Assembly (NCBI GenBank): GCA_025458865.1
Contig: JALORP010000008.1
Span: 1-64,000 of the forward strand
Source of the DNA: Steroidobacteraceae bacterium
GTDB taxonomy: Bacteria; Pseudomonadota; Gammaproteobacteria; Steroidobacterales; Steroidobacteraceae
Length of the DNA: 64,000 nucleotides
Reading direction: 5' to 3'
Part shown: positions 19,764 through 31,172 of the stretch, piece by piece
Position numbering within the stretch: the first letter of the stretch is position 1
How the letters are laid out: each line of letters starts with the position of its first letter
Program-made: the position numbers and the translations under genes
Notes under the pieces: generated by a model
Told to the model about the DNA's origin: nothing
What the model saw: only the letters and a program-made list of their open reading frames with translations
Databases searched by the model: none

Positions 19764-20402
19764 ATGTCCCGACCTCTCCAGATCCTGCTCGTCGCCGCGG
19801 TCGCGGCGGCCGGCCTCGCCGCCGGTTACCTCGTCGGCCGCGGTCCTGCCGAGGCGCCCGTGCCGCAGCTCGAGCGCGCGACGCTGTTCGCGACCCCGCG
19901 CGCATTGCCGGCCTTCTCCCTCACCGACCAGGAAGGCCGTCCTTTCGGGCCGGCGGAGCTCGAGGGACGCTGGAGCATCCTGTTCTTCGGCTTCACGCAC
20001 TGCCCCGACGTCTGCCCCGCCACGCTCGCCACGCTCGCAGCCGCCCGGCGCGAGCTGGCCGACCTGCCCGAGGCCGCGCAGCCACGGGTGGTACTGGTCA
20101 CGGTGGACCCCGAGCGCGACACCGCCGAGAAACTCAAGGCCTACGTCGCCTTCTTCGATCCGGCCTTCGCCGGCGTGACCGGCACGCCCGACGCGATCGC
20201 CTCGCTGACCGCGCAGATGGGCGTGGCCGTGCGCCAGGGCGCGCGCGACGAATTCGGCAACTACACCGTGGACCACACCGCGGCGCTGTTCCTCGTGGAC
20301 CCCGACGGCGCGCTGGTCGGCATCTTCAGCACGCCGCACACGCCCGACGGGATCGCCCACGACTACCGCCGGATCCTGGTTTCGAAGGGGGTCGCGTCGT
20401 GA
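19764..20402 (+). CDS. SCO1/SenC family copper chaperone or redox protein
   Basis: Membrane-anchored thioredoxin-fold protein of 212 residues, facing the periplasm. One N-terminal helix ([21 protein letters not shown]) precedes the fold. The copper-binding CxxxC (FTHCPDVCP) and distal histidine ([13 protein letters not shown]) are intact. The family delivers copper to, or reduces, the CuA site of cytochrome oxidase; no oxidase genes are nearby. Its stop overlaps the psd start (GTGA). Confidence 0.9.
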   Translation: MSRPLQILLVAAVAAAGLAAGYLVGRGPAEAPVPQLERATLFATPRALPAFSLTDQEGRPFGPAELEGRWSILFFGFTHCPDVCPATLATLAAARRELADLPEAAQPRVVLVTVDPERDTAEKLKAYVAFFDPAFAGVTGTPDAIASLTAQMGVAVRQGARDEFGNYTVDHTAALFLVDPDGALVGIFSTPHTPDGIAHDYRRILVSKGVAS

Positions 20403-21262
20403 GCTCCACCCACGATCGGCTGTTCGTCGGCCTGCAGCACCTGCTGCCGCAGCTTGCGCTGTCGCGCGGCATGCACGCCCTCGCCCGCGTGCGCGTCGCG
20501 CCCGTCAAGAACCTCTTCATCGGGACCTTCCTGCGCCACTACACGGTCAACATGGCCGAGGCCGAGCGCTCCGATCCGAAGTCGTACGAGTCCTTCAACG
20601 ACTTCTTCACGCGCTCCCTGAAGCCCGGCGCCCGGACGGTGGACCCCGCGCCGGACGCGGTCGCCTGCCCGGTGGACGGCGCGATCAGCCAGGCGGGCGA
20701 CATCCGCGGGGACCGGCTCCTGCAGGCGAAGGGCATCGACTACACGGCCGCCGCGCTCCTCGGCGGGGACGAGGCCCTGGCGCGGGAATTCGAGGGCGGC
20801 AGCTTCGCCACGATCTACCTCGCGCCCTTCAACTACCACCGCATCCACATGCCGCTCGCCGGCACGCTGCGGCGCGCCCGCTACGTGGGCGGCGACCTGT
20901 TCAGCGTCAACGCCGCGACGGCCGCCGGGGTGCCCGGCCTGTTCACGCGCAACGAGCGCATCGCCTGCGTCTTCGACACGGCCGCCGGCCCCATGGCGGT
21001 GGTTCTGGTCGGCGCGCTGTTCGTCGGCAGCATGTCGCTGTCCTTCGCGGGCGAGGTCACGGCCGAGCGCACCCGGACCCTGCGCGACCTGCCCGTGACC
21101 GACCCGATCGTGGCCCTCGACAAGGGTGCTGAACTCGGCCGCTTCAACATGGGCTCGACGGTCATCGTGATGTTCGCGCGCGGCCGCGCGCGGCTCGCGC
21201 CGGGCCTGCTGCCGGGCTCGGCGGTGCGCTTCGGGCAGCGGCTGGCCACGGTTACGCCGTGA
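20399..21262 (+). CDS. psd: Phosphatidylserine decarboxylase proenzyme
   Basis: Membrane-bound pyruvoyl enzyme (287 residues) forming phosphatidylethanolamine. The self-cleavage site is MGST (LGST in E. coli) in GRFNMGSTVIVMF; the serine becomes the pyruvoyl group. FNDFFTRSLKPGARTVD, CPVDGAISQAGDI and APFNYHRIHMPLAGTL are also conserved. The GTG start overlaps the sco stop, and its own stop overlaps epmA (GTGA), so sco-psd-epmA are translationally chained. Confidence 0.95.
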   Translation: MSSTHDRLFVGLQHLLPQLALSRGMHALARVRVAPVKNLFIGTFLRHYTVNMAEAERSDPKSYESFNDFFTRSLKPGARTVDPAPDAVACPVDGAISQAGDIRGDRLLQAKGIDYTAAALLGGDEALAREFEGGSFATIYLAPFNYHRIHMPLAGTLRRARYVGGDLFSVNAATAAGVPGLFTRNERIACVFDTAAGPMAVVLVGALFVGSMSLSFAGEVTAERTRTLRDLPVTDPIVALDKGAELGRFNMGSTVIVMFARGRARLAPGLLPGSAVRFGQRLATVTP

Positions 21263-22218
21263 CCGCCGGCTGGCGCCCCACCGCGCCGCCCGGCGTGCTG
21301 CGGGCGCGCGCCGCGATGCTCGCGCGGATCCGCGCGCACTTCGCCGCCGCGGGCGTGCTCGAGGTCGAGACGCCGACGCTCTCCCGGGCCGCGGTGACGG
21401 ACGTGCACCTCGCCTCGGTGCCGGCCGAGGTCGCGGGCCTGGGGCGCATGTACCTGCACACCTCGCCCGAATACGCGATGAAGCGCCTCCTCGCGGCCGG
21501 GGTCGGCGACTGCTTCCAGGTGTGCCGGGTGTACCGCGACGGCGAGGCGGGTCGCTGGCACAACCCTGAGTTCACGATGGTGGAGTGGTACCGGGTCGGT
21601 TTCGGCGCCGCGGCGCTGATGGACGACGTCGAGGCGCTCGTGCGCTCGGCGCTCGCGCCGCAGCGGGCACTCGCGCCGTTCGAACGTGTCACGTACCGCG
21701 ACGCGGTGCGCCGCCACGGCGGCGTGGATCCTCTCGACGCCCGGCCCGGGGACGTCGCCGCGGCGCTCGCGCGCCACGGCATCGAGGCGCCGCAGGCGGA
21801 GCGGGACGAGCTGCTCGACCTGCTGGTCTCGGCCGTGGTCGGGCCTGCGCTCGGCCGCGCCGGCGGCACTTTCGTCTGCGACTACCCGGCCTCGCAGGCG
21901 GCGCTGGCGCGCCTGAAGCCTTCCGACCCGACGGTGGCCGAGCGCTTCGAGCTGTACCTCGACGGCATCGAGCTGGCCAACGGCTTCCACGAGCTCGCCG
22001 ACGCGCGCGAGCAGCGCGCCCGTTTCGCGGCAGACCTCGCCGAGCGCACGCGGCGCCGCCTGCCGGCCCCGCCGGTGGACGAGCGTTTCCTGGCGGCGCT
22101 CGAGTCGGGGATACCCGACTGCTCGGGCGTGGCGCTGGGGTTCGACCGGCTGGTCATGGTCGCGCTGGGCCTCGAGTCGCTGGCTGCAGCCATGGCGTTT
22201 CCCGCGGACCGCGCCTGA
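21259..22218 (+). CDS. epmA: EF-P (R)-beta-lysine ligase EpmA (PoxA/GenX)
   Basis: Class II LysRS-like enzyme of 319 residues without the anticodon-binding domain. It attaches (R)-beta-lysine to Lys34 of elongation factor P. Motif 2 (FQVCRVYRDGEAGRWHNPEFTMVEWYR) and motif 3 (GVALGFDRLVMVAL) are clear, and HTSPEYAMKRLL is typical. GTG start in a GTGA overlap with psd. The EF-P gene and epmB follow within 2 kb, so ligase, target and mutase are clustered. Confidence 0.95.
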   Translation: MTAGWRPTAPPGVLRARAAMLARIRAHFAAAGVLEVETPTLSRAAVTDVHLASVPAEVAGLGRMYLHTSPEYAMKRLLAAGVGDCFQVCRVYRDGEAGRWHNPEFTMVEWYRVGFGAAALMDDVEALVRSALAPQRALAPFERVTYRDAVRRHGGVDPLDARPGDVAAALARHGIEAPQAERDELLDLLVSAVVGPALGRAGGTFVCDYPASQAALARLKPSDPTVAERFELYLDGIELANGFHELADAREQRARFAADLAERTRRRLPAPPVDERFLAALESGIPDCSGVALGFDRLVMVALGLESLAAAMAFPADRA

Positions 22219-22228
22219 GGAGGAAAAC

Positions 22229-22750
22229 ATGAGCTACACGGCACCCGACACGGCGGGCCTCGACCCGGCCGCCCTCTACGACACCCTCGTGGCGCAGGCC
22301 GCGGGCCTGCTGTCCGGCGAGCGCGACCCCTGGGCCAACACGGCCAACGTCGCCGCGCTCGTCTTCGCGCTGCTGCCGGGCCTCAACTGGGCGGGCTTCT
22401 ATTTCCTGCGCGGCGGCGAACTGGTCGTCGGCCCCTTCCAGGGCAAGCCGGCCTGCGTGCGCATCGCGCTGGGCCGCGGCGTGTGCGGCACCGCGGCCGC
22501 CGGGCGGAGCACCGTCGTGGTTCCGGACGTCCATGCCTTTCCCGGGCACATCGCCTGCGACGCGGCCTCGAACTCGGAGATCGTGGTGCCCATCCTCGAC
22601 GGCGGGCGGCTCGTGGGCGTGCTCGACCTCGACAGCCCGGCGACCGGCCGCTTCGGCGACGTGGATGCGGCGGGACTGGAGCATCTCGCCAGCCTGCTGG
22701 CGGCGGGCTGCGACTGGACGAAGGCCGGAATCGACGGCTACGGCAGCTGA
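22229..22750 (+). CDS. msrC: Free methionine-(R)-sulfoxide reductase (GAF domain)
   Basis: Cytoplasmic GAF-domain enzyme of 173 residues, reducing free methionine-R-sulfoxide through a cysteine relay. Three cysteines lie at family positions: GKPACVRIALGRGVCGTAA and HIACDAASNSEIVVPI. An AGGAGG site lies just before ATG 22229. It is convergent with efp, with a GC-rich inverted repeat between the two stops. Confidence 0.9.
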   Translation: MSYTAPDTAGLDPAALYDTLVAQAAGLLSGERDPWANTANVAALVFALLPGLNWAGFYFLRGGELVVGPFQGKPACVRIALGRGVCGTAAAGRSTVVVPDVHAFPGHIACDAASNSEIVVPILDGGRLVGVLDLDSPATGRFGDVDAAGLEHLASLLAAGCDWTKAGIDGYGS

Positions 22751-22758
22751 ACCGGGGA

Positions 22759-22787
22759 GGCCGGCGCCCCGCGGCGGGACGCCGGCC
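22759..22787. terminator. Possible bidirectional hairpin between msrC and efp
   Basis: GGCCGGCG (22759-22766) and CGCCGGCC (22780-22787) form an 8-bp stem between the convergent stops of msrC and efp. There is no T tract on either side, so termination is only a suggestion from position. Confidence 0.35.
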
Positions 22788-22793
22788 CGCCGA

Positions 22794-23360
22794 TCACTTG
22801 GCGCGGGCGATGTACGCGGCGCTGCGCGTATCCACCCGGATGACCTCGCCCTCGTTGACGAACAGCGGCACCTTCACGATCGCGCCGGTCTCGAGCTTGG
22901 CGGGCTTCGTGCCCCCGGTGACCGTGTCGCCCTTCATGCCGGGGTCGGTCTCGATGATCTTCAGCTCGACGTGCGCAGGCGGCGCGACCGACAGCGGCTG
23001 GCCGTTCCAGAGCGTCACGATGCAGGTGAGTCCGGGCTTGAGCCACTGCGCCGCGTCGCCGACGGCCGCCTTGCCGGCGGTGTGCTGCTCGTAGGTCTCG
23101 GCCTGCATGAAGTGGTAGAAGTCGCCCTCGTTGTAGGAGAACTCCATGTCCACGTCCACGACGTCGGCGCCCTCGACGGTGTCTCCCGACTTGAACGTGC
23201 GCTCGATGGTCCTGCCGGTCTTCAGGTTGCGGATCTTCACGCGACTGAAGGCCTGGCCCTTGCCCGGCTTGACGAACTCGTTCTCGACGATGACGTAGGG
23301 ATCGCTGTCGAGCAGGATCTTGAGGCCGGACTTGAATTCGTTGGTGCTGTAGGTCGACAT
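22794..23360 (-). CDS. efp: Elongation factor P
   Basis: Relieves ribosome stalling at polyproline. 188 residues with three OB-like domains. The modified lysine is K34 in KPGKGQAF. The start ATG 23360 gives [20 protein letters not shown], typical of the gammaproteobacterial lysylated type. EpmA and EpmB genes flank it, so beta-lysylation is expected; EpmC is not seen here. Divergent from epmB over 58 bases. Confidence 0.97.
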   Translation of the reverse strand: MSTYSTNEFKSGLKILLDSDPYVIVENEFVKPGKGQAFSRVKIRNLKTGRTIERTFKSGDTVEGADVVDVDMEFSYNEGDFYHFMQAETYEQHTAGKAAVGDAAQWLKPGLTCIVTLWNGQPLSVAPPAHVELKIIETDPGMKGDTVTGGTKPAKLETGAIVKVPLFVNEGEVIRVDTRSAAYIARAK

Positions 23361-23418
23361 TGCTTCCGCCGTGATTGGCCGCACAATGGCGGCCCTAAGG
23401 TATTGAAAATAGCCGCAT

Positions 23419-24426
23419 ATGATAGCCGCTAGCCCGTTGTCCGACCACCCCGAGCGCTGGCAGAGCGTCCTGGCCGAGGCCGTGACCGACCCGGCCGAAC
23501 TCATCGCCCTGCTCGGCCTGGACCCGGGCCTCCTTGCGCCCGCCCGGCGGGCCGCGGCCCGGTTCGGCCTCAAGGTGCCGCGTGGCTTCGTGGCGCGCAT
23601 GCGCCGCGGCGACCCCGGCGACCCGCTGTTGCGCCAGGTGCTGCCGCTCGGCGCCGAACTCGACGAGGCGCCTGGCTTCGTCACGGACCCCGTGGGCGAC
23701 CTCCCGAGCGAAACGGCGCCAGGGCTGCTGCACAAGTACCAGGGCCGCGCGCTGCTCGTGACCACCGGCGCCTGCGGGGTGCACTGCCGCTACTGCTTCC
23801 GGCGCGAATATCCCTACGCCGACCATGGCGCAGGCGGCGGCCGCTGGCGCGAGGCGGTGGCGGCGATCGCCGCGGACCCTTCCATCCACGAGGCGATCCT
23901 GAGCGGCGGCGACCCGCTGTCGCTCGGCAATGCCCGCCTCGCCGCGCTGGTCGAGGCGCTGGAGGCGGTTCCCCACCTGCGGCGCCTGCGCATCCACACG
24001 CGGCAGCCGATCGTCCTGCCCGAGCGCGTGGACGAAGGCCTGCTCGCGCTGCTGGGTCGCACCCGCCTGGCCACCGTGGTCGTCGTCCACGCCAACCATG
24101 CCGCCGAGATCGACGGGACCGTCGCATCGGCGCTCGCCGCGCTGTCGGGGCGCGGCGCGATGCTGCTCAACCAGGGCGTGCTGCTCGCCGGCGTGAACGA
24201 CTCGGTCGAGGCTCTGGCGGACCTGAGCGAGCGCCTGGCGCAGGCCAGGGTCCTGCCCTACTACCTGCACCTGCTGGACCGGGTGCGGGGCGCGGCGCAC
24301 TTCGAGGTGCCCGAGACGGTGGCGGTCGCCCTCGTGGACGAGCTGCGCAGGCGCCTTCCCGGCTACCTCGTGCCCCGGCTGGTTCGCGAGGAGCCCGGGG
24401 CCGGAAGCAAGACGCCCGTCGCATAG
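23419..24426 (+). CDS. epmB: EF-P-specific lysine 2,3-aminomutase EpmB
   Basis: Radical SAM enzyme of 335 residues that converts lysine to (R)-beta-lysine for EF-P. The cluster motif CxxxCxxC is seen in [37 protein letters not shown] and the late [16 protein letters not shown] block match KamA/EpmB. The length (E. coli 342) and the efp neighbour make this EpmB rather than a catabolic aminomutase. Confidence 0.95.
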   Translation: MIAASPLSDHPERWQSVLAEAVTDPAELIALLGLDPGLLAPARRAAARFGLKVPRGFVARMRRGDPGDPLLRQVLPLGAELDEAPGFVTDPVGDLPSETAPGLLHKYQGRALLVTTGACGVHCRYCFRREYPYADHGAGGGRWREAVAAIAADPSIHEAILSGGDPLSLGNARLAALVEALEAVPHLRRLRIHTRQPIVLPERVDEGLLALLGRTRLATVVVVHANHAAEIDGTVASALAALSGRGAMLLNQGVLLAGVNDSVEALADLSERLAQARVLPYYLHLLDRVRGAAHFEVPETVAVALVDELRRRLPGYLVPRLVREEPGAGSKTPVA

Positions 24427-24459
24427 TTGACAGAAAGTCGGGTGCTAAGATCCCCCGCG

Positions 24460-24495
24460 ATGCGACGGAAGTCCCCTGCCCGGAGGCCTGTTTGA
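24460..24495 (+). CDS. Possible 11-residue upstream ORF of the FimX-like gene
   Basis: ATG 24460 opens a frame reading MRRKSPARRPV whose stop TGA (24493-24495) overlaps the TTG start of the following gene. There is no strong ribosome site before it. It may couple translation to the TTG start, or be chance. Confidence 0.25.
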   Translation: MRRKSPARRPV

Positions 24496-26543
24496 ACGCG
24501 ACCGCCGCGGTGCCGATGATCGTCCTGACCCGCCACCAGGACCACGTCGAGACCATCAACAGGACCCTGCGCAACGCCGGTCACGCCGTGCACCTGCACT
24601 GGCTGCCGAACGCGGCCGACCTCGGCGACGCGCTCACGCAGATCGTCCCGCACATGCTGATCATGTTCGCCGACGAGGGCATCGTGGACCTGCCGGTCGC
24701 GATGGAGTTCCGCCGGCGGCTCGCGCCCGAGGTCCCCGTGCTGGTGGCCAGGGACGCCGTGGACGAGGCCTCGATCGCCGCAGTCCTCGATCTCGGGGCC
24801 CAGGATGCCGTCACCCTCTCGAACCTGCCCCGCCTCGCCCTGGTGGCCGGCCGCGAGCTCGCCACCTACCGGCTGAGCCGGTCCCTCAAGTCGACCGTGG
24901 CCAGCGCCCGGGAGTACCAGAAGCAGCTCAACGACTTCCTGAAGGGGTCGAACGACGCCATCGCGCAGGTCCAGGAGGGCATCCTGGTGGACGCCAACCC
25001 GGCCTGGCTCGAACTCTTCGGCCGCGACGAGTCCGACTCGCCCGTCGGCACGCCGCTGATGGACGCCTTCGACCAGGACTCGCACGCCGCGCTCAAGGGC
25101 GCCCTGGTGGCCTGCCTTCAGGGACGCTGGCAGGACCACGGCCTCAAGGCGGATGCGCTGCTGCCCGACGGCGGGACGCTCGGCGTGGAGCTCAGGGTCG
25201 CGCGGGGCGAGTACGAGGGCGAGCCTTGCGTGCGCCTCGTGGTCGCGGCCGGCCGCGGCGACGTGCGCCAGATCGAGGAGCAGCTGGCGGACGCGGTGCA
25301 GCGCGACCCGGCCACCGGCTTCCTGCACCGCCGGTTCTTCCTCGAGGAGATCCGCAAGCGCCTCGTGGAGCCGCCGCGCGCGGGGCTGCGTCACATGGTC
25401 TACGTCGAGCCCGACAAGTACGACGCGATCCTGTCGGAGCTCGGCGTCCTCATCGGCGAGGACTTCCTGGTCGAGTTCGCGCGCGTGCTGCGCGAACACC
25501 TCCAGGCCGGCGACATCGCCGGCCGCTTCGCCGGCAACGGTTTCATGATCCTGCTGGAGCGCGGCAACCTCCGGGACGTGGAGGGCTGGTGCGACCACGT
25601 GGTGCGCAGGATCGCCCAGCAGGTGTTCGAGATGGGCAACCGGTCCATCTCCAGCACCTGCACCATCGGCCTGGCCCAGGTCCCGGCGTCGCTCGCGGAC
25701 CCGGCCGGCCCCGCCTCCGACGCATTCAACGCCCAGCGCCGCGGCCGCGACTCCGGCGGCAACCGCGTGCACACGAACGACCAGACCGACACAATGATCC
25801 GCCTGTCGGACTCGGAGAAGCTCTGGGTGCGCCGGATCAAGGCCGCGCTGATGGAGAACCGCTTCCGGCTCGTCCAGCAGCCCATCGCGAGCCTGCTCGG
25901 CGACGACCGCGCCATGTTCGACGTCCTGGTCCGGATGGTCGACGAGGCGGGTGACGAGGTGCTGCCTTCAGAGTTCATCCCGGTCGCCGAGCGCAACGAC
26001 CTGGCGAAGAGCATCGACCGCTGGGTCATCGGCGCCTCGATGCGCTTCTGCGCCACGCGCAAGCCGGGCGCGATGTTCGTGCGCCTGTCGGCCGACTCGG
26101 TCGGCGACGCATCGCTGCCCGTCTGGCTCGGGAACCAGCTCAAGGCGGTCAAGATCGAGCCGCAGCGCCTGGTCTTCCAGGTGGGCGAATCGGTGGCCGC
26201 GGGCCAGGTCAAGGAAGCCAGCGAACTGCAGCAGCGGCTGCATGGGCTTGGCTTCCGCTTCGCGCTCGAGGGTTTCGGCAGCGGACGGGACACGGCGCGC
26301 CTGCTCGCGCACCTGAAGCCGGACTTCGTGAAGGTGCACGGCGGGCTGATGCAGGGCCTCGCCCTGGACCAGGAAAACCAGCAGCGGGTGAAGCAGCTGC
26401 TCGACCTCGCGCGCGGCTCCAAGGCGGTCACGATCGCCGAGCGCGTCGAGGATGCCAACACCATGGCGGTGCTGTGGCAGCTCGGCGTCGAGTACATCCA
26501 GGGCTACTTCGTCAACGCGCCGGAGGCGGTGACGCTCGGCTAG
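24492..26543 (+). CDS. FimX-like protein: receiver-PAS-degenerate GGDEF-degenerate EAL
   Basis: Cytoplasmic c-di-GMP signalling protein of 683 residues. A receiver-like domain (about 1-125) lacks an obvious phosphoacceptor. A PAS domain follows (about 150-255). The GGDEF domain (about 270-430) has AGNGF in place of GGDEF, and the EAL domain (about 445-683) has FDVLVRM in place of EAL, EGFGSG for DDFGTG and VHG for IDG. Catalysis is therefore unlikely; FimX of Pseudomonas and Xanthomonas has the same architecture and acts as a c-di-GMP receptor for type IV pili. The TTG start at 24492 is supported by a perfect GGAGG five bases upstream. It is followed by repeat copy 2. Confidence 0.88.
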   Translation: MNATAAVPMIVLTRHQDHVETINRTLRNAGHAVHLHWLPNAADLGDALTQIVPHMLIMFADEGIVDLPVAMEFRRRLAPEVPVLVARDAVDEASIAAVLDLGAQDAVTLSNLPRLALVAGRELATYRLSRSLKSTVASAREYQKQLNDFLKGSNDAIAQVQEGILVDANPAWLELFGRDESDSPVGTPLMDAFDQDSHAALKGALVACLQGRWQDHGLKADALLPDGGTLGVELRVARGEYEGEPCVRLVVAAGRGDVRQIEEQLADAVQRDPATGFLHRRFFLEEIRKRLVEPPRAGLRHMVYVEPDKYDAILSELGVLIGEDFLVEFARVLREHLQAGDIAGRFAGNGFMILLERGNLRDVEGWCDHVVRRIAQQVFEMGNRSISSTCTIGLAQVPASLADPAGPASDAFNAQRRGRDSGGNRVHTNDQTDTMIRLSDSEKLWVRRIKAALMENRFRLVQQPIASLLGDDRAMFDVLVRMVDEAGDEVLPSEFIPVAERNDLAKSIDRWVIGASMRFCATRKPGAMFVRLSADSVGDASLPVWLGNQLKAVKIEPQRLVFQVGESVAAGQVKEASELQQRLHGLGFRFALEGFGSGRDTARLLAHLKPDFVKVHGGLMQGLALDQENQQRVKQLLDLARGSKAVTIAERVEDANTMAVLWQLGVEYIQGYFVNAPEAVTLG

Positions 26544-26559
26544 CGAACTGTCGCTGGTT

Positions 26560-26907
26560 CCTCGCGTCCCACGCGCGGGCGGGATCCGGCCGGGCCTCAC
26601 GTCGCTCGCGCAGACAAACGCGCTCGCTCTCGGGGGCCACCGGCCACCTCGCCGGCGCGCGCGTGACGCTGCGCCTGATTCGGCACTGCCCGGTTCGGGC
26701 TCAGCGCTTCGCGCCGCGACCGAGGTGGCGAGGGGGCCCCACAGCCGAGCGTAGAGCGGTGCGAGGCTCGGCGAGCACCGCAGCGAGGCGAGGAGTGCCC
26801 CCCGCCGGATCCCGGTCGCGGCGCAGGCACCACTCGCGGATCCCGCCGGCGCGCGAGGCACAGTCCTGGTCCTGGTCCCGGTTCCAGTCTCTGCTGCGGC
26901 GCAGGCA
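26560..26907 (+). repeat. Composite structured intergenic repeat, copy 2
   Basis: The 390 bases between the convergent FimX-like and parC genes hold no gene but a second composite repeat. Unit A lies at about 26573-26670. Unit B is 26711-26824, the same 114-base length as copy 1. Its outer arms read GCGCCGCGACCG and CGGTCGCGGCGC, and its inner arms GCGGTGC and GCACCGC; both differ from copy 1 but still pair. The right end at 26838-26858 is an inverted match to the left end of copy 1. A further fragment of the right arm recurs near 26893-26907. Confidence 0.8.
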
Positions 26908-26933
26908 CTACGCCGGACAGTCCCTCGCGGGCG

Positions 26934-29180
26934 TCACTCCGCCTCGACGCGATCCACCTTGCGCCACCCGCGCGGCAGCAGCGCGCCGCGCTGCCCGCGC
27001 TCGCCGCGGTAGGCCTCGAGGTCCTTCGCCGAGAGCGTCATGCGCCGGTCGCCGCACCAGACGGCCAGCTTGCCGTCCTCCGGCACGAGCGCGACCGACG
27101 TCATCAGTTCCTCGCGGGCGCGCGCCTTCTTGCCCGGGATGCCGAACAGCAGGTTGCCGCGGCCCTTGTCCATCTCCGGCACGTCCGCGGCCGGGAACAC
27201 CAGCAGCCGGCCGTCGCTGCTCACCGCGCATACGAGCGCTGCTCCCTCCGCCGGCAGCGGGCAGGCGGGCAGCACCTGCGCCGACTCCGGCAGGTTGAAC
27301 ACCGCCTTGCCGGCGCGGTTGCGCGACTGCAGCGACTCGAGCCTCGCGACGAAGCCGTGGCCGCTGTCGCAGGCGAGCAGCCAGCGCTCGGCCGGCTCGC
27401 CGAGCATCACGGCGGCGAAACTCGCGCCGTCGGGCGGGTCGAGGCGGCCCGAGAGCGGCTCGCCCTGGCCGCGGGCGCTCGGAAGGCCCAGCGCCGGCAG
27501 GCTGTAGGCACGGCCGGTCGAGTCGAGGAACACCGCCTGCTGCGTGCTGCGGCCGCGCGCCGCCGCCTGGAACCCGTCGCCGGTCTTGTAGGAGAGCTGG
27601 CGCGGGTCGATGTCGTGGCCCTTCGCCGAGCGCACCCATCCGGCGGTGGACAGCACCACGGTCACCGGCTCGCTGGCGACCAGCTCTGCCTCGTCGATCG
27701 CCTGCGCGGCCGCGCGCTCGACGATCTTCGTGCGGCGGGCGTCGCCGAACTGCTCCGCGTCGCGCTCGAGTTCGGCGCGAACCAGCTTTCGCAGCCGCGC
27801 ATCGCTGGCGAGCGTCTTCTCGAGCTCGGCCTTCTCGGCGGCGAGCTCGGCCTGCTCGCCGCGGATCTTCATCTCCTCCAGGCGCGCGAGGTGCCGCAGC
27901 TTGGTCTCGAGGATCGCCTCGGCCTGCACGTCCGACAGGTCGAAGCGGCGCATCAGCACCGGCTTCGGCTCGTCCTCGGTGCGCACGATGCGGATCACCT
28001 CGTCGAGGTTCAGGAACGCGATGAGCAGGCCGTCGAGCACGTGCAGGCGGGCGTCCACCTTGCCCAGGCGCCACTCGAGGCGCCGGCGCACCGTAGCCTG
28101 GCGGAACTGGAGCCACTCGAGCAGCATGGGCTTGAGGCCCATGACCCGAGGCCGGCCGTCGAGCCCGATCACGTTCATGTTGACGCGGTAGCTGCGCTCG
28201 AGGTCGGTGGTGGCGAACAGGTGAGCCATGAGCTGCTCGACGTCCACGCGGTTCGAGCGCGGCGTGATGACGAGGCGCACCGGGTGCTCGTGGTCGCTCT
28301 CGTCGCGGAGGTCCTCCACCATCGGCAGCTTCTTGGCGCGCATCTGCGCCGCGATCTGCTCGAGGATCTTCGAGCCCGACACCTGGAAGGGCAAGGCGGT
28401 GACGACCACCTCGCCCTCCTCCACCTCGTAGACGGCGCGCGCGCGGAACGAGCCGTTGCCGGTCTCGTACATCGCCCGCAGCTCCGCCCTGGGCGTGACG
28501 ATCTCCGCCCCGGTCGGGAAGTCCGGCCCGCGCACGTGCTTGCACAGGTCGCGTACGTCGGCCTCGGGATCGTCCAGGAGGTGGATGCAGGCCGCGGCAA
28601 CCTCGCGCAGGTTGTGCGGCGGGATGTCGGTCGCCATGCCGACCGCGATGCCAGAGCCGCCGTTCAGGAGCACGTTCGGCAGACGCGCCGGCAGCAGCTT
28701 CGGCTCGTCGAGCGTGCCGTCGAAGTTCGGCTGCCACTCCACCGTGCCCTGGCCGAGCTCGGTGAGCAGCACCTGCGAGTACGCGTGGAGCCGCGCTTCC
28801 GTGTAGCGCATCGCGGCGAAGGACTTCGGGTCGTCGGTCGAGCCCCAGTTGCCCTGCCCGTCCACCAGCGGGTAGCGGAAGGAGAACGGCTGGGCCATGT
28901 GCACCATGGCCTCGTAGCAGGCCGAGTCGCCGTGCGGGTGGAACTTGCCGATGACGTCGCCCACCGTGCGCGCCGACTTCTTGTGCTTCGAGGCCGCGGA
29001 CAGGCCGAGCTCGCTCATCGCGTAGATGATGCGGCGCTGCACGGGCTTGAGGCCGTCGGCGAGCTGCGGCAGGGCGCGGTCGAGGATGACGTACATCGAG
29101 TAGTCGAGGTACGCCTTCTCGGTGAAGGCCGTCAGCGGACGCTGCTCGATGCCCTCGAAATCCAGTTCCTGGGATTGCAT
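26934..29180 (-). CDS. parC: DNA topoisomerase IV subunit A
   Basis: Decatenates daughter chromosomes with ParE. 748 residues, the ParC length rather than the longer GyrA. The catalytic tyrosine is in [11 protein letters not shown], with [21 protein letters not shown] upstream. The C-terminal beta-propeller is present but lacks a GyrA box. It starts 6 bases after the parE stop, so parE-parC form one transcript. Confidence 0.96.
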   Translation of the reverse strand: MQSQELDFEGIEQRPLTAFTEKAYLDYSMYVILDRALPQLADGLKPVQRRIIYAMSELGLSAASKHKKSARTVGDVIGKFHPHGDSACYEAMVHMAQPFSFRYPLVDGQGNWGSTDDPKSFAAMRYTEARLHAYSQVLLTELGQGTVEWQPNFDGTLDEPKLLPARLPNVLLNGGSGIAVGMATDIPPHNLREVAAACIHLLDDPEADVRDLCKHVRGPDFPTGAEIVTPRAELRAMYETGNGSFRARAVYEVEEGEVVVTALPFQVSGSKILEQIAAQMRAKKLPMVEDLRDESDHEHPVRLVITPRSNRVDVEQLMAHLFATTDLERSYRVNMNVIGLDGRPRVMGLKPMLLEWLQFRQATVRRRLEWRLGKVDARLHVLDGLLIAFLNLDEVIRIVRTEDEPKPVLMRRFDLSDVQAEAILETKLRHLARLEEMKIRGEQAELAAEKAELEKTLASDARLRKLVRAELERDAEQFGDARRTKIVERAAAQAIDEAELVASEPVTVVLSTAGWVRSAKGHDIDPRQLSYKTGDGFQAAARGRSTQQAVFLDSTGRAYSLPALGLPSARGQGEPLSGRLDPPDGASFAAVMLGEPAERWLLACDSGHGFVARLESLQSRNRAGKAVFNLPESAQVLPACPLPAEGAALVCAVSSDGRLLVFPAADVPEMDKGRGNLLFGIPGKKARAREELMTSVALVPEDGKLAVWCGDRRMTLSAKDLEAYRGERGQRGALLPRGWRKVDRVEAE

Positions 29181-29186
29181 GGTTCG

Positions 29187-31073
<1,887 letters not shown>

Positions 31074-31107
31074 CGCGCGGTGAAGGCCCCTGTGAATGCA
31101 CCAACTG

Positions 31108-31134
31108 AAAAAAGCGCCCGCCTGAGGCGGGCGC
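31108..31134 (-). terminator. Rho-independent terminator after the DUF3501 gene
   Basis: On the minus strand a perfect 9-bp stem (GCGCCCGCC / GGCGGGCGC, loop TCA) is followed by six T. It lies after the DUF3501 stop and before the parE start, so it should end the rubrerythrin operon transcript. Confidence 0.9.
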
Positions 31135-31172
31135 ATTCTATATCAGGCCGCCGGGCCGGGTCCGGCATCGGC

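Noticed and set aside
24427-24451. TTGACA...TAAGAT as promoter of the FimX-like gene
   Set aside because: The -35 is perfect but the spacer is only 13 bases, too short for a normal sigma-70 promoter.
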